DNA of 64,000 nucleotides from NCBI RefSeq assembly GCF_002993885.1, contig NZ_CM009578.1, forward strand, positions 3,925,569 to 3,989,568, given 5' to 3'. The translations under genes were made by a program, and so were the position numbers. Of this stretch, positions 42,839-52,149 are shown piece after piece. The notes under the pieces are model-generated. The model saw only the letters and a program-made list of their open reading frames with translations, had not been told where the DNA came from and ran no database searches. The stretch's first letter is position 1. The number at the start of each line of letters is the position of its first letter. Origin of the DNA: Sphingopyxis lindanitolerans. GTDB taxonomy: Bacteria; Pseudomonadota; Alphaproteobacteria; Sphingomonadales; Sphingomonadaceae.

Positions 42839-43609
42839 TCAAACGATAAATTGTTCCATCGCGATGCGTTCGTCGAGGCCCTGGTCGGGATCGAACAGCA
42901 AAGTCAGCGGGCGGCTGCGGTCGGTGGTGACGAGAACCGTCTTCACATCGCGGATTTCGCGCTGGTCGGCGACCGCGCTGACCGGGCGTTTCGCGGCTTC
43001 GCGGACGTTGAAACGGATGCTCGTCGATTCGGGGACCAGCGCGCCGCGCCAGCGTCGCGGGCGGAACGGGCTGATTGGAGTCAGCGCGAGCATCGCCGAA
43101 TCGAGCGGCAGGATCGGACCGTTGGCGGACAGGTTATAGGCGGTCGATCCGGCGGGGGTCGACACGAGCACGCCGTCGCACGCCAATTCCTCGAGCATCG
43201 TCTTTTCGTTGATCATCACCTCGAGCTTTGCGGCCTGGCGCGTTTCGCGCAGCAGCGAGATTTCGTTGATCGCGGGGAGGATGTGACGCTCGCCGCTGAT
43301 CGTCGTGATGTCGCCCGACAGCGGGTGGATCAGGAAAGGCCGCGCCGCGGTGACGCGGTCGAGCAGTCCCTCGACGCGGAATTCGTTCATCAGGAAACCG
43401 ATGGTGCCGCGGTTCATCCCGAACACCGGCAGGCTGCGCCGCTGGTCGAGCAGCTGGTGCAGCATGTGGAGCAGGAAACCGTCGCCGCCGAGCGCGATCA
43501 GCATGTCGGCCTCGGCAAGATCGACGAAGTCGTAGAGCGGGCGCAGTTCGGCCTCGGCCTCCAGCCCCGCGGGCGCATTCGATGCGACAAGCGCGATCTT
43601 GCGATGCAT
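42839..43609 (-). CDS. nadK: NAD kinase
   Basis: 256 residues from ATG 43609, which precedes the conserved RKIALVASNAP start; in-frame codons up to 43669 have no support. IALGGDGFLLHMLHQ is the GGDG nucleotide motif, GMNRGTIGFLMN the NxGxxGF motif, and CDGVLVSTPAGSTAYNLSANG the S-T-P-x-G-S-T-A-Y-x-x-S-x-x-G stretch unique to NAD kinases. It phosphorylates NAD to NADP and is essential in bacteria. Length typical of alphaproteobacterial forms. Confidence 0.97.
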   Translation of the reverse strand: MHRKIALVASNAPAGLEAEAELRPLYDFVDLAEADMLIALGGDGFLLHMLHQLLDQRRSLPVFGMNRGTIGFLMNEFRVEGLLDRVTAARPFLIHPLSGDITTISGERHILPAINEISLLRETRQAAKLEVMINEKTMLEELACDGVLVSTPAGSTAYNLSANGPILPLDSAMLALTPISPFRPRRWRGALVPESTSIRFNVREAAKRPVSAVADQREIRDVKTVLVTTDRSRPLTLLFDPDQGLDERIAMEQFIV

Positions 43610-43652
43610 ATTGGTCCGGCTCCCCCGTGCCTTCAAATCATGGGGCGGCGTG

Positions 43653-44675
43653 TCAGCCGCCCGTTGCACTCATATGACGCGCGACCGATGGTCTGGACTT
43701 TCGTTCGATATGAAAGTCGTGCGCGCGGGGTTTGCCAGCCAATGCCGCATCAATCAAGCCATCGACGTCGCCGCCTTCGCGCAAGCGCGTGCGCAGGTCG
43801 ACATGATCATCCTGGCCGAGGCACATATAGATGCGCCCCTCGACGGTCAGGCGGATGCGGTTGCATGTCGCGCAGAAATTGTCGCTGAGCGGCGTGATGA
43901 GGCCGAGGGCGACAGAGCTGCCTTCGACCGCGAAATAGCGCGCCGGGCCTCCGGTGCGCTTGTCGATAGGAAAGATCGCGCGCTCGGCGCGGAGCGGCGC
44001 GATGAACTGGTGGAGCGGAATATAATGGTCGCTGCGATCGTCGGCGATCTCGCCGAGCGGCATCGTCTCGATCAGCGTCAGGTCGAAGCCACGGGTGCCG
44101 CAATAATCGAGCATCGGCAGCAGCTGATCCTCGTTGAGCCCGGCGAGCGCGACCATGTTGATCTTGACCGCCAGTCCGGCCTCGCGCGCCGCCTCGACCC
44201 CGCGCAGCGCGACGGCGAGGTCGCCGACGCGGGTGATGTGGCGAAAGGCCTCGCTGTCGAGCGTGTCGAGGCTGACGTTGATCCGCCGCACCCCCGCCGC
44301 CGCGAGCATCGGTGCATGTTCGGCGAGCCGCATCGCATTGGTGGTCAGCGTCAGCTCGTCGAGCCCGTGCCCGATCAAGGCACCGAGCCGCATCGCCAGC
44401 ACGTCGATCCCGCGCCGCACCAGCGGTTCACCGCCGGTCAGGCGGATGCGCCGTATGCCGCGCGCGACGAAGCGGGTCGCAAGCTCGCTCATCTCCTCGA
44501 TACTCAGAACCGCCGATCTGGGCAGGAAATTCATGTCCTCCGCCATGCAATAGCGGCATCTGAGGTCGCAGCGGTCGGTGACCGACAGGCGCAGATAGTC
44601 GATCCGGCGACCGAGGCCATCGATCATGCGCGCATCCGAAGACGTGGTGGCGGGCGCAGGTGAAAATGGAACCAT
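43653..44675 (-). CDS. moaA: GTP 3',8-cyclase (molybdenum cofactor biosynthesis protein A)
   Basis: 340 residues from ATG 44675 (GGGGG upstream; another ATG at 44627 is possible, since the conserved part starts at MIDGLGRRIDYLRLSVTDRC). The radical-SAM cluster motif is CDLRCRYC, the second [4Fe-4S] site is in LSDNFCATCNRIRLTVEGRI followed by YMC, and the C-terminal double Gly (ATGG) needed for activation is present. It converts GTP to 3',8-cyclo-GTP in the first step of Moco synthesis. Divergent from the EAL gene. Confidence 0.97.
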   Translation of the reverse strand: MVPFSPAPATTSSDARMIDGLGRRIDYLRLSVTDRCDLRCRYCMAEDMNFLPRSAVLSIEEMSELATRFVARGIRRIRLTGGEPLVRRGIDVLAMRLGALIGHGLDELTLTTNAMRLAEHAPMLAAAGVRRINVSLDTLDSEAFRHITRVGDLAVALRGVEAAREAGLAVKINMVALAGLNEDQLLPMLDYCGTRGFDLTLIETMPLGEIADDRSDHYIPLHQFIAPLRAERAIFPIDKRTGGPARYFAVEGSSVALGLITPLSDNFCATCNRIRLTVEGRIYMCLGQDDHVDLRTRLREGGDVDGLIDAALAGKPRAHDFHIERKSRPSVARHMSATGG

Positions 44676-44734
44676 CCCCCGATACTGGTGCAAAAGGGAA
44701 GGGCTTGGCAAGAAAAGCCTGATAAGGGGGCGCG

Positions 44735-45931
44735 ATGAATCGCGTTCCCGACTCCCTTTCCGGCAGTGTCCGGACGCTTGAAAGCCTGCATGACCGGCAC
44801 GATGCCGATGCGGGCGTCATGCTGGTCCAGGTCGACCAGATGGCGCGGATCAACAACAGCGCCGGCACCGCTGCTGGCGATGCCGTGCTCGACGAGATCG
44901 GGCGACGGCTCGAGAGTTTCGCTGGCGACGAGTTTGGCCATGGGAGCTGCGTCGAGCGCCTCGACGGACCGCGCTTTCTGATCGTTCCCGCGGTGCCGCT
45001 GTCGCTCGGCGCGTTGCGGGCCCAGGAACGCGCGCTGCATGTCGCGCTCGCCGAACCGATGGTCGGCGATCCCAATGGACGCTTGTCGATCCGCATCGCG
45101 GCGGCACTGGTTACGCGCGACGAGCCGATCGCCGAGCAACTGCGTGCCGCGAGCGATCAATTGTCGCGCCCCGCGTCGGCGCGCGACGGCGCGATGGTGA
45201 TGTCGGCGCTGTCGCGCGGCGAAGTCGTGCTCCATTATCAGCCTCAATATGATGTCGCCACCGGCACGATGACCGGGGTCGAGGCGCTGCTGCGCTGGCA
45301 GCATCCCGAACTCGGGCTGCTCGGTGCCGGGCCGCTGGTGACCGCGGCGCGCGCGGCGCGGCTCGAACGCGAGCTCACCGAACATGCGCACCGTGTCGCG
45401 CTCGCCGAGATCGCGGCCTGGCCGAAGGCGCTCGCCGGGCTGCGCGTGTCGCTGAACATCACCGCCGCCGACCTTGGTGATCCCGAATTTGCCGATCGCT
45501 TCGCGATGATGGCGAAGCAGGCGGGGGTCGATCCCGACCGGCTGACGCTCGAACTCACCGAACAGGCGATGCTCAGCGAGCCGGCGAATGCGGCGGCGCA
45601 GCTGGCCCAGATCCGCGCGCTGGGGTCGGCGATCGCGATCGACGATTTCGGCACCGGCTATTCCAGCCTGTCGCTGCTCGCGCGGCTGCCGATCGACTAT
45701 CTCAAGATCGACAGCGGCTTCACCCGCAGCCTTGACGGCAGCGACCGCGACCGCATCGTCGTGCGCGCGATCGTCGACCTGGCGCGCGCGCTGGGGCTGC
45801 TGGTGGTGGCGGAGGGGATCGAGAAGGAGGCCCAGCTTGCGCGGCTGAAGGAGCTGGGGGTCGCGACCTGGCAGGGGTTTTTGAAGTCGGGGCCGGTGCC
45901 GGGGGATGAGCTGCCGGAGTTGATGGAGTAA
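44735..45931 (+). CDS. Degenerate-GGDEF/EAL phosphodiesterase
   Basis: 398 residues. Residues 20-140 have the GGDEF fold (DADAGVMLVQVDQMARINNS, AGDAVLDEIGRRLESFAGDE) but the active site is not GGDEF (LDGPRFLIV), so no cyclase activity. Residues 150-395 form an intact EAL domain: EALLRWQHPELG, TLELTEQAML, AIAIDDFGTGYSSLSLLARL, YLKIDSGF, AEGIEKEAQ and GFLKSGP, with the metal-binding residues and catalytic Glu/Lys. It should hydrolyse c-di-GMP to pGpG in the cytoplasm. There is no transmembrane segment or sensor. The GGDEF remnant may bind GTP as a regulator. Confidence 0.93.
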   Translation: MNRVPDSLSGSVRTLESLHDRHDADAGVMLVQVDQMARINNSAGTAAGDAVLDEIGRRLESFAGDEFGHGSCVERLDGPRFLIVPAVPLSLGALRAQERALHVALAEPMVGDPNGRLSIRIAAALVTRDEPIAEQLRAASDQLSRPASARDGAMVMSALSRGEVVLHYQPQYDVATGTMTGVEALLRWQHPELGLLGAGPLVTAARAARLERELTEHAHRVALAEIAAWPKALAGLRVSLNITAADLGDPEFADRFAMMAKQAGVDPDRLTLELTEQAMLSEPANAAAQLAQIRALGSAIAIDDFGTGYSSLSLLARLPIDYLKIDSGFTRSLDGSDRDRIVVRAIVDLARALGLLVVAEGIEKEAQLARLKELGVATWQGFLKSGPVPGDELPELME

Positions 45932-45932
45932 G

Positions 45933-46010
45933 CGTCGCCCCCGCGAAGGCGGAGGCCGCCAGCGACATCGCGCTATGCCGATTGCGGCCCCCGCCTTCGC
46001 GGGGGCGACG
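45933..46010. terminator. Long inverted repeat between convergent EAL and mfd genes
   Basis: CGTCGCCCCCGCGAAGGCGG (45933-45952) and CCGCCTTCGCGGGGGCGACG (45991-46010) are exact 20-bp inverted copies. It sits between the two stops and can end both transcripts. The motif TCGCCCCCGCGAAGGCGG is a common dispersed repeat in sphingomonads (family knowledge, not counted here). Confidence 0.75.
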
Positions 46011-46012
46011 AG

Positions 46013-49000
46013 TTACCCGGCCTGCTTCGCCAGCTTCCCAAGCCCCTTCGACAATTGCAGCGCGCCGTTCAGCCGCGCGCCGGTGCTGGCCCAGTCGCCG
46101 CTGATCGACAGCTTGTTGTCGGGGCGGAGGCGGGCGCGGCCTTTCAATCGTTCGACATAGGCGATCAGGCCGGGGACATTAGCGAACTGGTCGCCGTGGA
46201 ACGATACTAGTGCGCCCTTGGTGCCGACGTCGAGCTTGGCAATTCCCGCCATTTTGGCATTCGCCTTGATTTCCATGAGCTGGATCAGGTTCGCGGTCTC
46301 GGGCGGCAGCGGGCCGAAGCGGTCGATCATCTCGGCGGCGAAGGCGTCGAGACCGGCGCGGTCCCCGGCGTCGTTGAGGCGGCGATAGAGCGCCATGCGC
46401 AGCGGCAGGTCGGGGACATAATCCTCCGGGATCAGGATCGGCGCGTCGACGGTGATGACGGGCGACAAGGCTTCGCGCGGCGGCGCGGCGCCCATGCCTT
46501 CGGCCTTGGCGACGAGGATGGCCTCTTCGAGCATCGACTGGTAAAGTTCGAAGCCGACCTCGCGGATATGCCCCGACTGCTCGTCGCCGACGAGATTGCC
46601 CGCGCCGCGAATGTTGAGATCGTGGCTCGCGAGCTGGAACCCAGCGCCCAATGTGTCGAGGTCGCCGAGCAGCTTGAGCCGTTTTTCGGCGGTGTCGGTG
46701 ATCGCGCCATGCTCGGGGGTCGAGAGATAGGCATAGGCGCGCGTCTTCGCGCGCCCGACGCGGCCGCGCAGTTGATAGAGCTGCGCGAGGCCGAAGCGGT
46801 CGGCGCGGTGGATGATCAGCGTGTTGGCGCTCGGAATGTCCAGCCCGCTTTCGACGATCGTCGTCGACAGCAGCACGTCATATTTGCGGTCATAGAATGC
46901 GCTCATCCGATCCTCGACCTCGGTCGGGGTCATCTGGCCATGGGCGACGACATATTTGATTTCGGGCACGCGCGCGCGCAGATATTCCTCGATGTCGGGG
47001 AGGTCTTTGATCCGCGGCACGACGAAGAAGCTTTGTCCGCCGCGATCATGCTCGCGCAGCAGCGCCTCGCGGATGACGACGGGGTCCCACGGCGCGACAT
47101 AGGTGCGCACGGCAAGGCGATCGACCGGCGGGGTCTGGATCACGCTGAGTTCGCGCAGCCCCGACATCGCCATCTGGAGCGTGCGCGGGATCGGGGTCGC
47201 GGTCAGCGTCAGCACATGGACGTCGGTCTTGAGCTGCTTCAACCGTTCCTTGTGGACGACGCCGAAGCGCTGTTCCTCGTCGACGATGACGAGGCCGAGG
47301 GCCTTGAACTCGACCGATTTGGCGATCACGGCATGGGTGCCGACGACGATGTCGATCTGGCCGCTGGCGAGGCCATCGCGCGTTCGCTGGGCTTCAGCGG
47401 CGGGGACGAGGCGCGACAGGCGGCCGATATTGACCGGGAAGCCTTTGAAGCGCTCGACGAAATTGGTGAAATGCTGGCGCGCGAGCAGGGTAGTCGGACA
47501 GACGAGTGCGACCTGCACCCCCGCCATCGCCGCGACGAAAGCAGCGCGCAAGGCGACCTCGGTCTTGCCGAAACCGACGTCGCCGCAGACGAGCCGGTCC
47601 ATGGGCTTACCCGACGCCATGTCGGCGAGCACGTCGCCGATCGCGCGGTCCTGGTCGTCGGTTTCCTGATAGGGGAAGCGGTCGGCAAAGGCGGGGTAGG
47701 CGGCGTCGGCGGCGAGCAGTTCGCCCGAACGCAGGGCGCGCTGCGCCGCGGTGCTGAGCAGTTCGCCCGCGATTTCGCGGATGCGCTCCTTCATCCGCGC
47801 CTTGCGCCGCTGCCACGCTTCGCCGCCGAGCTTGTCGAGCCCGACACCCTCGCTCTCGCCGCCGTAGCGTGAAAGGACGTCGAGGTTTTCGACCGGCACA
47901 TAGAGCTTGTCACCGCCCGAATAGGTGAGCGCGACGCAATCATGCGGGCTGTCGCCGACCGGGATCGAGGTCAGCCCCTCGTAGCGGCCGATGCCATGGT
48001 CGAGGTGGACGACAAGGTCGCCGACGCTGAGCGTCGCCAGCTCGGCGAGAAAGGCATCGGCGCTCTTGCGGCGCTTCTGGCGGCGCACGAGACGTTCGCC
48101 GAGAATATCCTGTTCGGTGAGCAGGCTGATCGCGTCGGAAGCAAAGCCGTGATCGAGGGGGAGGACGACCATTGCGGTCGCGCCGCCGCTTTCGGTCGAC
48201 GCGGTACCGAGCGCGTCCTGCCAGCTTGCCGTCGGCGCGAGCGAGGTGACGCCATGATCGCGCAGCAGCCCCGACAAGCGGTCACGCGCGCCGCCCGAAT
48301 AGCTGGCGATGATCGTCCGGCGCCCCTTGCGGCGTTCGTCCGACAGATGGTCGGCGACCTTGTCATAAACGTTCAGGTCGGCGGTGCGTTCGGGCGTGAA
48401 ATCGCGCGCGGCGAATGTTTCGAGGTCGATGACCGACGCGGCGGGTGGAACGTCGAACGGGGTGACGACATGCACCGGACGCGCCTGCGCCGCGGCCCAT
48501 TCCTCCTCGGTCAGATAGAGGGCTTCGGGCTTCAGCGGGCGATAGCTGCCTGCCTGCTCCTGCGCCGCGGCGACACGGTTGGCATGATAGTCGGTAATCG
48601 CGGCAAAGCGCGTTTCGGCGGTGGCGTCGCTGCGGTGGCCGCGCAGCACCGGCGTCGCGGGATCGATATGGTCGAACAGGGTCGCCAATCGCTCCTCGAA
48701 CAACGGCAGCCAATGGTCCATGCCGGCCTGACGACGGCCCTCGCTGACCGCCTGATAGAGCGGATCGCCGGTCGCCTGCGCGCCGAAGATTTCACGGTAG
48801 CTCGACCGGAAACGTTTGATCGTCGCTTCGTCGAGCAAAGTCTCGGCGGCGGGCAACAGTTGCAGGGCCTTGGCGGGACCAAGGCTGCGCTGGTCGGCGG
48901 GATCGAAGCGGCGGATACTCTCGATCTCGTCGCCGAAGAAATCGACGCGCAGGCCGTTGTCCTCACCGGCGGGAAACAGGTCGAGGATGCCGCCGCGTAC

Positions 49001-49504
49001 CGCGAACTCGCCCTGGTCGGCGACGGTATCGACGCGGCTGAAGCCGTTCGAAACGAGCAGCTCGGCGAGCGCATCGCGGTCGATCCGCTGCCCCGCGGCG
49101 AGTGTCGTCGCGAGCTGGCGAATGCGAAACGGGGTCAGCGTGCGCTGGGTGATCGCGGCGACGGTGGTGAGGATCAGCTCGCCGCGCCTTGCGGGCGCCT
49201 GCAAGGCCGACAGCGCCGCGAGCCGGTCGGCACTGACCCGCATCGACGGCCCGGCGCGATCGTAGGGCAGGCAGTCCCACGCGGGAAAGCGGTGGACGAT
49301 CAGGTCGGGCGCAAAGAAGGGGGCGGCGTCGGCGATCGCCTGCATCGCCGTATCGTCGGTCGCGACATAGACAAGCCTCTTGTCGCTCGCGCGCGCCAGG
49401 TCGGCGAGCAGCAGCGGCAGAAAGCCGTCGGCGGTGCGTGCCAGCGTCAGCGGCGCCGAGGCCAACGCGATGGCGGCGAAAATGTCGGCGGCGGGGCGGG
49501 TCAT
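46013..49504 (-). CDS. mfd: Transcription-repair coupling factor
   Basis: 1163 residues. N-terminal UvrB-homology (HRFPAWDCLPYDRAGPSMRV), the RNA-polymerase-interacting domain (VGDLVVHLDHGIGRYEGLTS and GDKLYVPVENLDVLSRYGGE), the translocase with Walker A LVCGDVGFGKTEVALRAAF, DEEQRFGVVHKERLK, SATPIPRTLQMAMSG-type motifs and RVGRAKTRAYAYL, and the C-terminal domain. Mfd pushes stalled RNA polymerase off damaged DNA and recruits UvrA. Its start overlaps the sdhE stop by 4 bp (ATGA), so sdhE-mfd is an operon. Confidence 0.98.
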   Translation of the reverse strand: MTRPAADIFAAIALASAPLTLARTADGFLPLLLADLARASDKRLVYVATDDTAMQAIADAAPFFAPDLIVHRFPAWDCLPYDRAGPSMRVSADRLAALSALQAPARRGELILTTVAAITQRTLTPFRIRQLATTLAAGQRIDRDALAELLVSNGFSRVDTVADQGEFAVRGGILDLFPAGEDNGLRVDFFGDEIESIRRFDPADQRSLGPAKALQLLPAAETLLDEATIKRFRSSYREIFGAQATGDPLYQAVSEGRRQAGMDHWLPLFEERLATLFDHIDPATPVLRGHRSDATAETRFAAITDYHANRVAAAQEQAGSYRPLKPEALYLTEEEWAAAQARPVHVVTPFDVPPAASVIDLETFAARDFTPERTADLNVYDKVADHLSDERRKGRRTIIASYSGGARDRLSGLLRDHGVTSLAPTASWQDALGTASTESGGATAMVVLPLDHGFASDAISLLTEQDILGERLVRRQKRRKSADAFLAELATLSVGDLVVHLDHGIGRYEGLTSIPVGDSPHDCVALTYSGGDKLYVPVENLDVLSRYGGESEGVGLDKLGGEAWQRRKARMKERIREIAGELLSTAAQRALRSGELLAADAAYPAFADRFPYQETDDQDRAIGDVLADMASGKPMDRLVCGDVGFGKTEVALRAAFVAAMAGVQVALVCPTTLLARQHFTNFVERFKGFPVNIGRLSRLVPAAEAQRTRDGLASGQIDIVVGTHAVIAKSVEFKALGLVIVDEEQRFGVVHKERLKQLKTDVHVLTLTATPIPRTLQMAMSGLRELSVIQTPPVDRLAVRTYVAPWDPVVIREALLREHDRGGQSFFVVPRIKDLPDIEEYLRARVPEIKYVVAHGQMTPTEVEDRMSAFYDRKYDVLLSTTIVESGLDIPSANTLIIHRADRFGLAQLYQLRGRVGRAKTRAYAYLSTPEHGAITDTAEKRLKLLGDLDTLGAGFQLASHDLNIRGAGNLVGDEQSGHIREVGFELYQSMLEEAILVAKAEGMGAAPPREALSPVITVDAPILIPEDYVPDLPLRMALYRRLNDAGDRAGLDAFAAEMIDRFGPLPPETANLIQLMEIKANAKMAGIAKLDVGTKGALVSFHGDQFANVPGLIAYVERLKGRARLRPDNKLSISGDWASTGARLNGALQLSKGLGKLAKQAG

Positions 49505-49761
49505 GGCAGCGGGATATAGTCCAGCCGGCGCATCGCGGCGATCAATTCGGGCTTGTCGAGATGCGCGGGCGGATAGCCGGTGCCAAGCGCCCAGGCCATG
49601 ATATCGACGTCATCCTCCTCGACCACCAATTCGTACCACGCGACATCTTCCTCGCCCCATTCGCCCGCATAACGGTCGAAGAAACCGCCGATCATATAAT
49701 CGGCCTCGCGCGTGCCGCGGTGCCAGGCGCGGAATTTCAGGCGTTTCAGGCGGTCTTGCAT
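49501..49761 (-). CDS. sdhE: Succinate dehydrogenase assembly factor SdhE (FAD assembly factor 2)
   Basis: 86 residues from ATG 49761. LKRLKFRAWHRGTREADYMI followed by GGF is the SdhE signature (the R-G-x-x-E motif that flavinylates SdhA), then YELVVEEDDVDIMAWALG. It inserts FAD covalently into succinate dehydrogenase. Coupled to mfd by a 4-bp overlap, a gene order often seen in alphaproteobacteria. Confidence 0.93.
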   Translation of the reverse strand: MQDRLKRLKFRAWHRGTREADYMIGGFFDRYAGEWGEEDVAWYELVVEEDDVDIMAWALGTGYPPAHLDKPELIAAMRRLDYIPLP

Positions 49762-49800
49762 GGCGGTTCTTCTTGAGCAGTCATGAACATCGTCCCGTTC

Positions 49801-49880
49801 CGTTCGTGTCGAGCGAAGTCGAGACACCCATCGGCCTCGCGCTACACAGATGGGCATCTCGACTTCGCTCGACGCGAACG
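49801..49880. repeat. REP-like inverted repeat in the sdhE/recG divergent region
   Basis: CGTTCGTGTCGAGCGAAGTC plus GAGA (49801-49824) and its inverted copy at 49857-49880 differ at one position; pairing extends with CCCATC/GATGGG inside. The GTCGAGCGAAGTCGAGA motif is a well-known sphingomonad dispersed repeat. It separates the two promoters and may act as a terminator or a nucleoid-associated site. Confidence 0.8.
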
Positions 49881-49932
49881 GAGATGAGGGGCTGGGCAAA
49901 ACGAGGGGTTCGAGGCTAGACACGCCCTAGCC

Positions 49933-51999
49933 ATGCGACCCGAAATCCTCAACCCGCTCTTTGCCGCGCTGACCGACCTCAAGGGCGTCGGACCGCAGCT
50001 TGCCAAGCCGCTGACGCGGCTGGGGCTCGAGCGCGTCGTCGATGTGCTGTTCCATCTGCCGACCGGGCTGATCTCGCGCATTCCAGTCGAGCGGCTCGAC
50101 GAGGCGCAGGCGGGGCAGACGATCATCGTCGAACTGACGGCGCAGGATTATCGCTCCGGCCGCAGCCCGCGTGCGCCCTTCGGGGTCGAGGCGTTCGACC
50201 GAGCGGGCGATCATGTCCGGCTCGTCTATTTCGGGCGGACGTCGGGGCTGGCGCGTAAGCTGTTTCCGCTCGGCGAGACGCGGCGCGTGTCGGGGCGGCT
50301 CGACCTTTATGGCGACATGCGCCAGATCGTCCATCCCGACCATGTTGCCGAACCGGGAGACGAGGCGGGGATCGCCGAGCATGAGCCCGTCTATCCGCTG
50401 ACCGAGGGCCTGACCAACGCGCGGTTGTCGCAACTTGGCGCGATCGCGCTCGAACGACGGCCCGAGCTTGACGAATGGATCGACGCGCCCTTGCTCGCGA
50501 GTCGCGGCTGGCCGTCGTGGCGCGAGGCGATCGAGCGCGCGCATGCCAGCCCGCGCGACGAGGCGGCGCGCGACCGGCTCGCCTATGACGAGATTTTCGC
50601 CAGCCAGGTCGCGCTGATGCTGATCCGCGAAGGGCTGCGCGCGCGCAAGGGCAGGGCGATCGTCGGCGATGGGCGGCTCACCGGCGCGCTGCAACTGCCG
50701 TTCGGGCTGACCGGCGCGCAGGAACGCGTCGGGCGCGAGATCGCCGGCGACATGGCGCAGGACCGACCGATGCTGCGCATGTTGCAAGGCGATGTCGGTT
50801 CGGGAAAGACGCTCGTCGCGCTGCGCGCCATGCTGGCGGCGGTCGAGGCGGGAACGCAGGCGGCGCTGCTCGCGCCGACTGAAATATTGGCGCGCCAGCA
50901 TTTCGCGACCCTGCAGCGCATGCTCGGCGGCTTGCCGGTGAATCTCGCGATCCTGACCGGGCGCGACAAGGGGAAGGCCCGCGAATCGACGCTAATGGGC
51001 CTTGCCGACGGCAGCATCGACATATTGGTCGGGACGCACGCGATCTTTCAGCAAGCGGTGGCGTATCGCGATCTGTCGCTCGTCGTCGTCGATGAGCAGC
51101 ACCGCTTCGGCGTCGCGCAGCGGCTGATGCTGACCGCGAAGGCCAACCGGCCCCCGCACCTGCTGGTGATGACCGCGACCCCGATCCCGCGCACGCTCCA
51201 GCTTGCCAATCATGGCGAGATGGACGTGTCGCAGATCGACGAGATGCCGCCGGGGCGGACCCCGGTCGATACGCGCGTCGTCTCGATCGAACGGCTCGAT
51301 GAAGTGGTGGGCTCGCTGGACCGTCATCTTTCGGCGGGCGCGCAAGCCTATTGGGTGTGTCCGCTCGTCGCCGAGAGCGAGGGGAGCGAACTCGCCGCGG
51401 CGGAGGAGCGCGCGGCGCTGCTTCGCGCGCGGCTCGGCGAGCATCGCGTCGGGCTGGTCCACGGGCGGATGAAGGGGGCCGAGAAGGATGACGTCATGGC
51501 GCGCTTCCAGGCGGGCGAGATCGGCGTTCTGGTCGCGACGACGGTGATCGAGGTCGGGGTCGACGTTCCCGCCGCGAGCCTGATGATCGTCGAACATGCG
51601 GAGAATTTCGGGCTGGCGCAGCTCCACCAATTGCGCGGCCGCGTCGGGCGCGGCGCGGCGAAGTCGGTATGCCTGCTGCTCCGCTCGCAGTCTCTCTCCC
51701 AAACCGCGCGCGAACGGCTGGCGCTGATGCGCGAGACGAACGATGGCTTCGTGATCGCCGAAAAGGATTTGGAATTGCGCGGCGGCGGCGAATTGCTGGG
51801 GCTCAAGCAATCGGGCGACGCCGACTATCGCGTAGCGACGCCTGAACAATTGGTGCGCCTGTTACCGGTGGCGCACGACGACGCGCGGCTGTTCGTCGAA
51901 CGCGACGGCGGCATGGAGGGGGTGCGCGGCGAGGCGGTGCGCCTCTGTCTCTATCTGTTCGAACGCGATGCGGCGGTGCCGTTGCTGCGGAGTGGATAA
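49933..51999 (+). CDS. recG: ATP-dependent DNA helicase RecG
   Basis: 688 residues. N-terminal wedge domain (LTDLKGVGPQLAKPLTRLGL, LFHLPTGLISRI), helicase motif I GDVGSGKTLVALRAML, DEQHRFGVAQRLML (motif II), MTATPIPRTLQLANHGEMDV, VSQIDEMPPGRTPV, the motif V/VI segment ATTVIEVGVDVPAASLMIVE and QLHQLRGRVGRG, and the C-terminal ELRGGGELLGLKQSG. RecG remodels stalled replication forks and branched DNA. Normal length; the ATG is the first in frame. Confidence 0.98.
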   Translation: MRPEILNPLFAALTDLKGVGPQLAKPLTRLGLERVVDVLFHLPTGLISRIPVERLDEAQAGQTIIVELTAQDYRSGRSPRAPFGVEAFDRAGDHVRLVYFGRTSGLARKLFPLGETRRVSGRLDLYGDMRQIVHPDHVAEPGDEAGIAEHEPVYPLTEGLTNARLSQLGAIALERRPELDEWIDAPLLASRGWPSWREAIERAHASPRDEAARDRLAYDEIFASQVALMLIREGLRARKGRAIVGDGRLTGALQLPFGLTGAQERVGREIAGDMAQDRPMLRMLQGDVGSGKTLVALRAMLAAVEAGTQAALLAPTEILARQHFATLQRMLGGLPVNLAILTGRDKGKARESTLMGLADGSIDILVGTHAIFQQAVAYRDLSLVVVDEQHRFGVAQRLMLTAKANRPPHLLVMTATPIPRTLQLANHGEMDVSQIDEMPPGRTPVDTRVVSIERLDEVVGSLDRHLSAGAQAYWVCPLVAESEGSELAAAEERAALLRARLGEHRVGLVHGRMKGAEKDDVMARFQAGEIGVLVATTVIEVGVDVPAASLMIVEHAENFGLAQLHQLRGRVGRGAAKSVCLLLRSQSLSQTARERLALMRETNDGFVIAEKDLELRGGGELLGLKQSGDADYRVATPEQLVRLLPVAHDDARLFVERDGGMEGVRGEAVRLCLYLFERDAAVPLLRSG

Positions 52000-52005
52000 A
52001 GGACT

Positions 52006-52121
52006 CCCCTCCCGCAGGCGGGAGGGGTTGGGGGTGGGCCAGCACCGTTTCAGGTGCCCACCCCGCTGCGACTAACGAGCGAGCTCGCAAGTCCCGCTGC
52101 CCCTCCCGCAAGCGGGAGGGG
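52006..52121. repeat. Pair of CCCCTCCCGC palindromes downstream of recG
   Basis: CCCCTCCCGC-AG-GCGGGAGGGG (52006-52027) and CCCCTCCCGC-AA-GCGGGAGGGG (52100-52121) are nearly identical hairpins flanking a 72-bp spacer that also contains GGGTGGGCC/GTGCCCACCCC. The first likely terminates recG. The same C/G-rich style appears after the ROK gene at 2879-2897. Confidence 0.8.
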
Positions 52122-52149
52122 GGGTCGGCTTATGCGTTCAACCCGGGTT

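Noticed and set aside
47942-49519. A 525-codon open frame on the plus strand opposite mfd, and another at 46568-47872
   Set aside because: They lie entirely antisense to mfd, whose helicase motifs are unambiguous. Their Arg/Gly/Ala/Asp-rich sequence is the usual shadow of a GC-rich gene with strong third-position bias.
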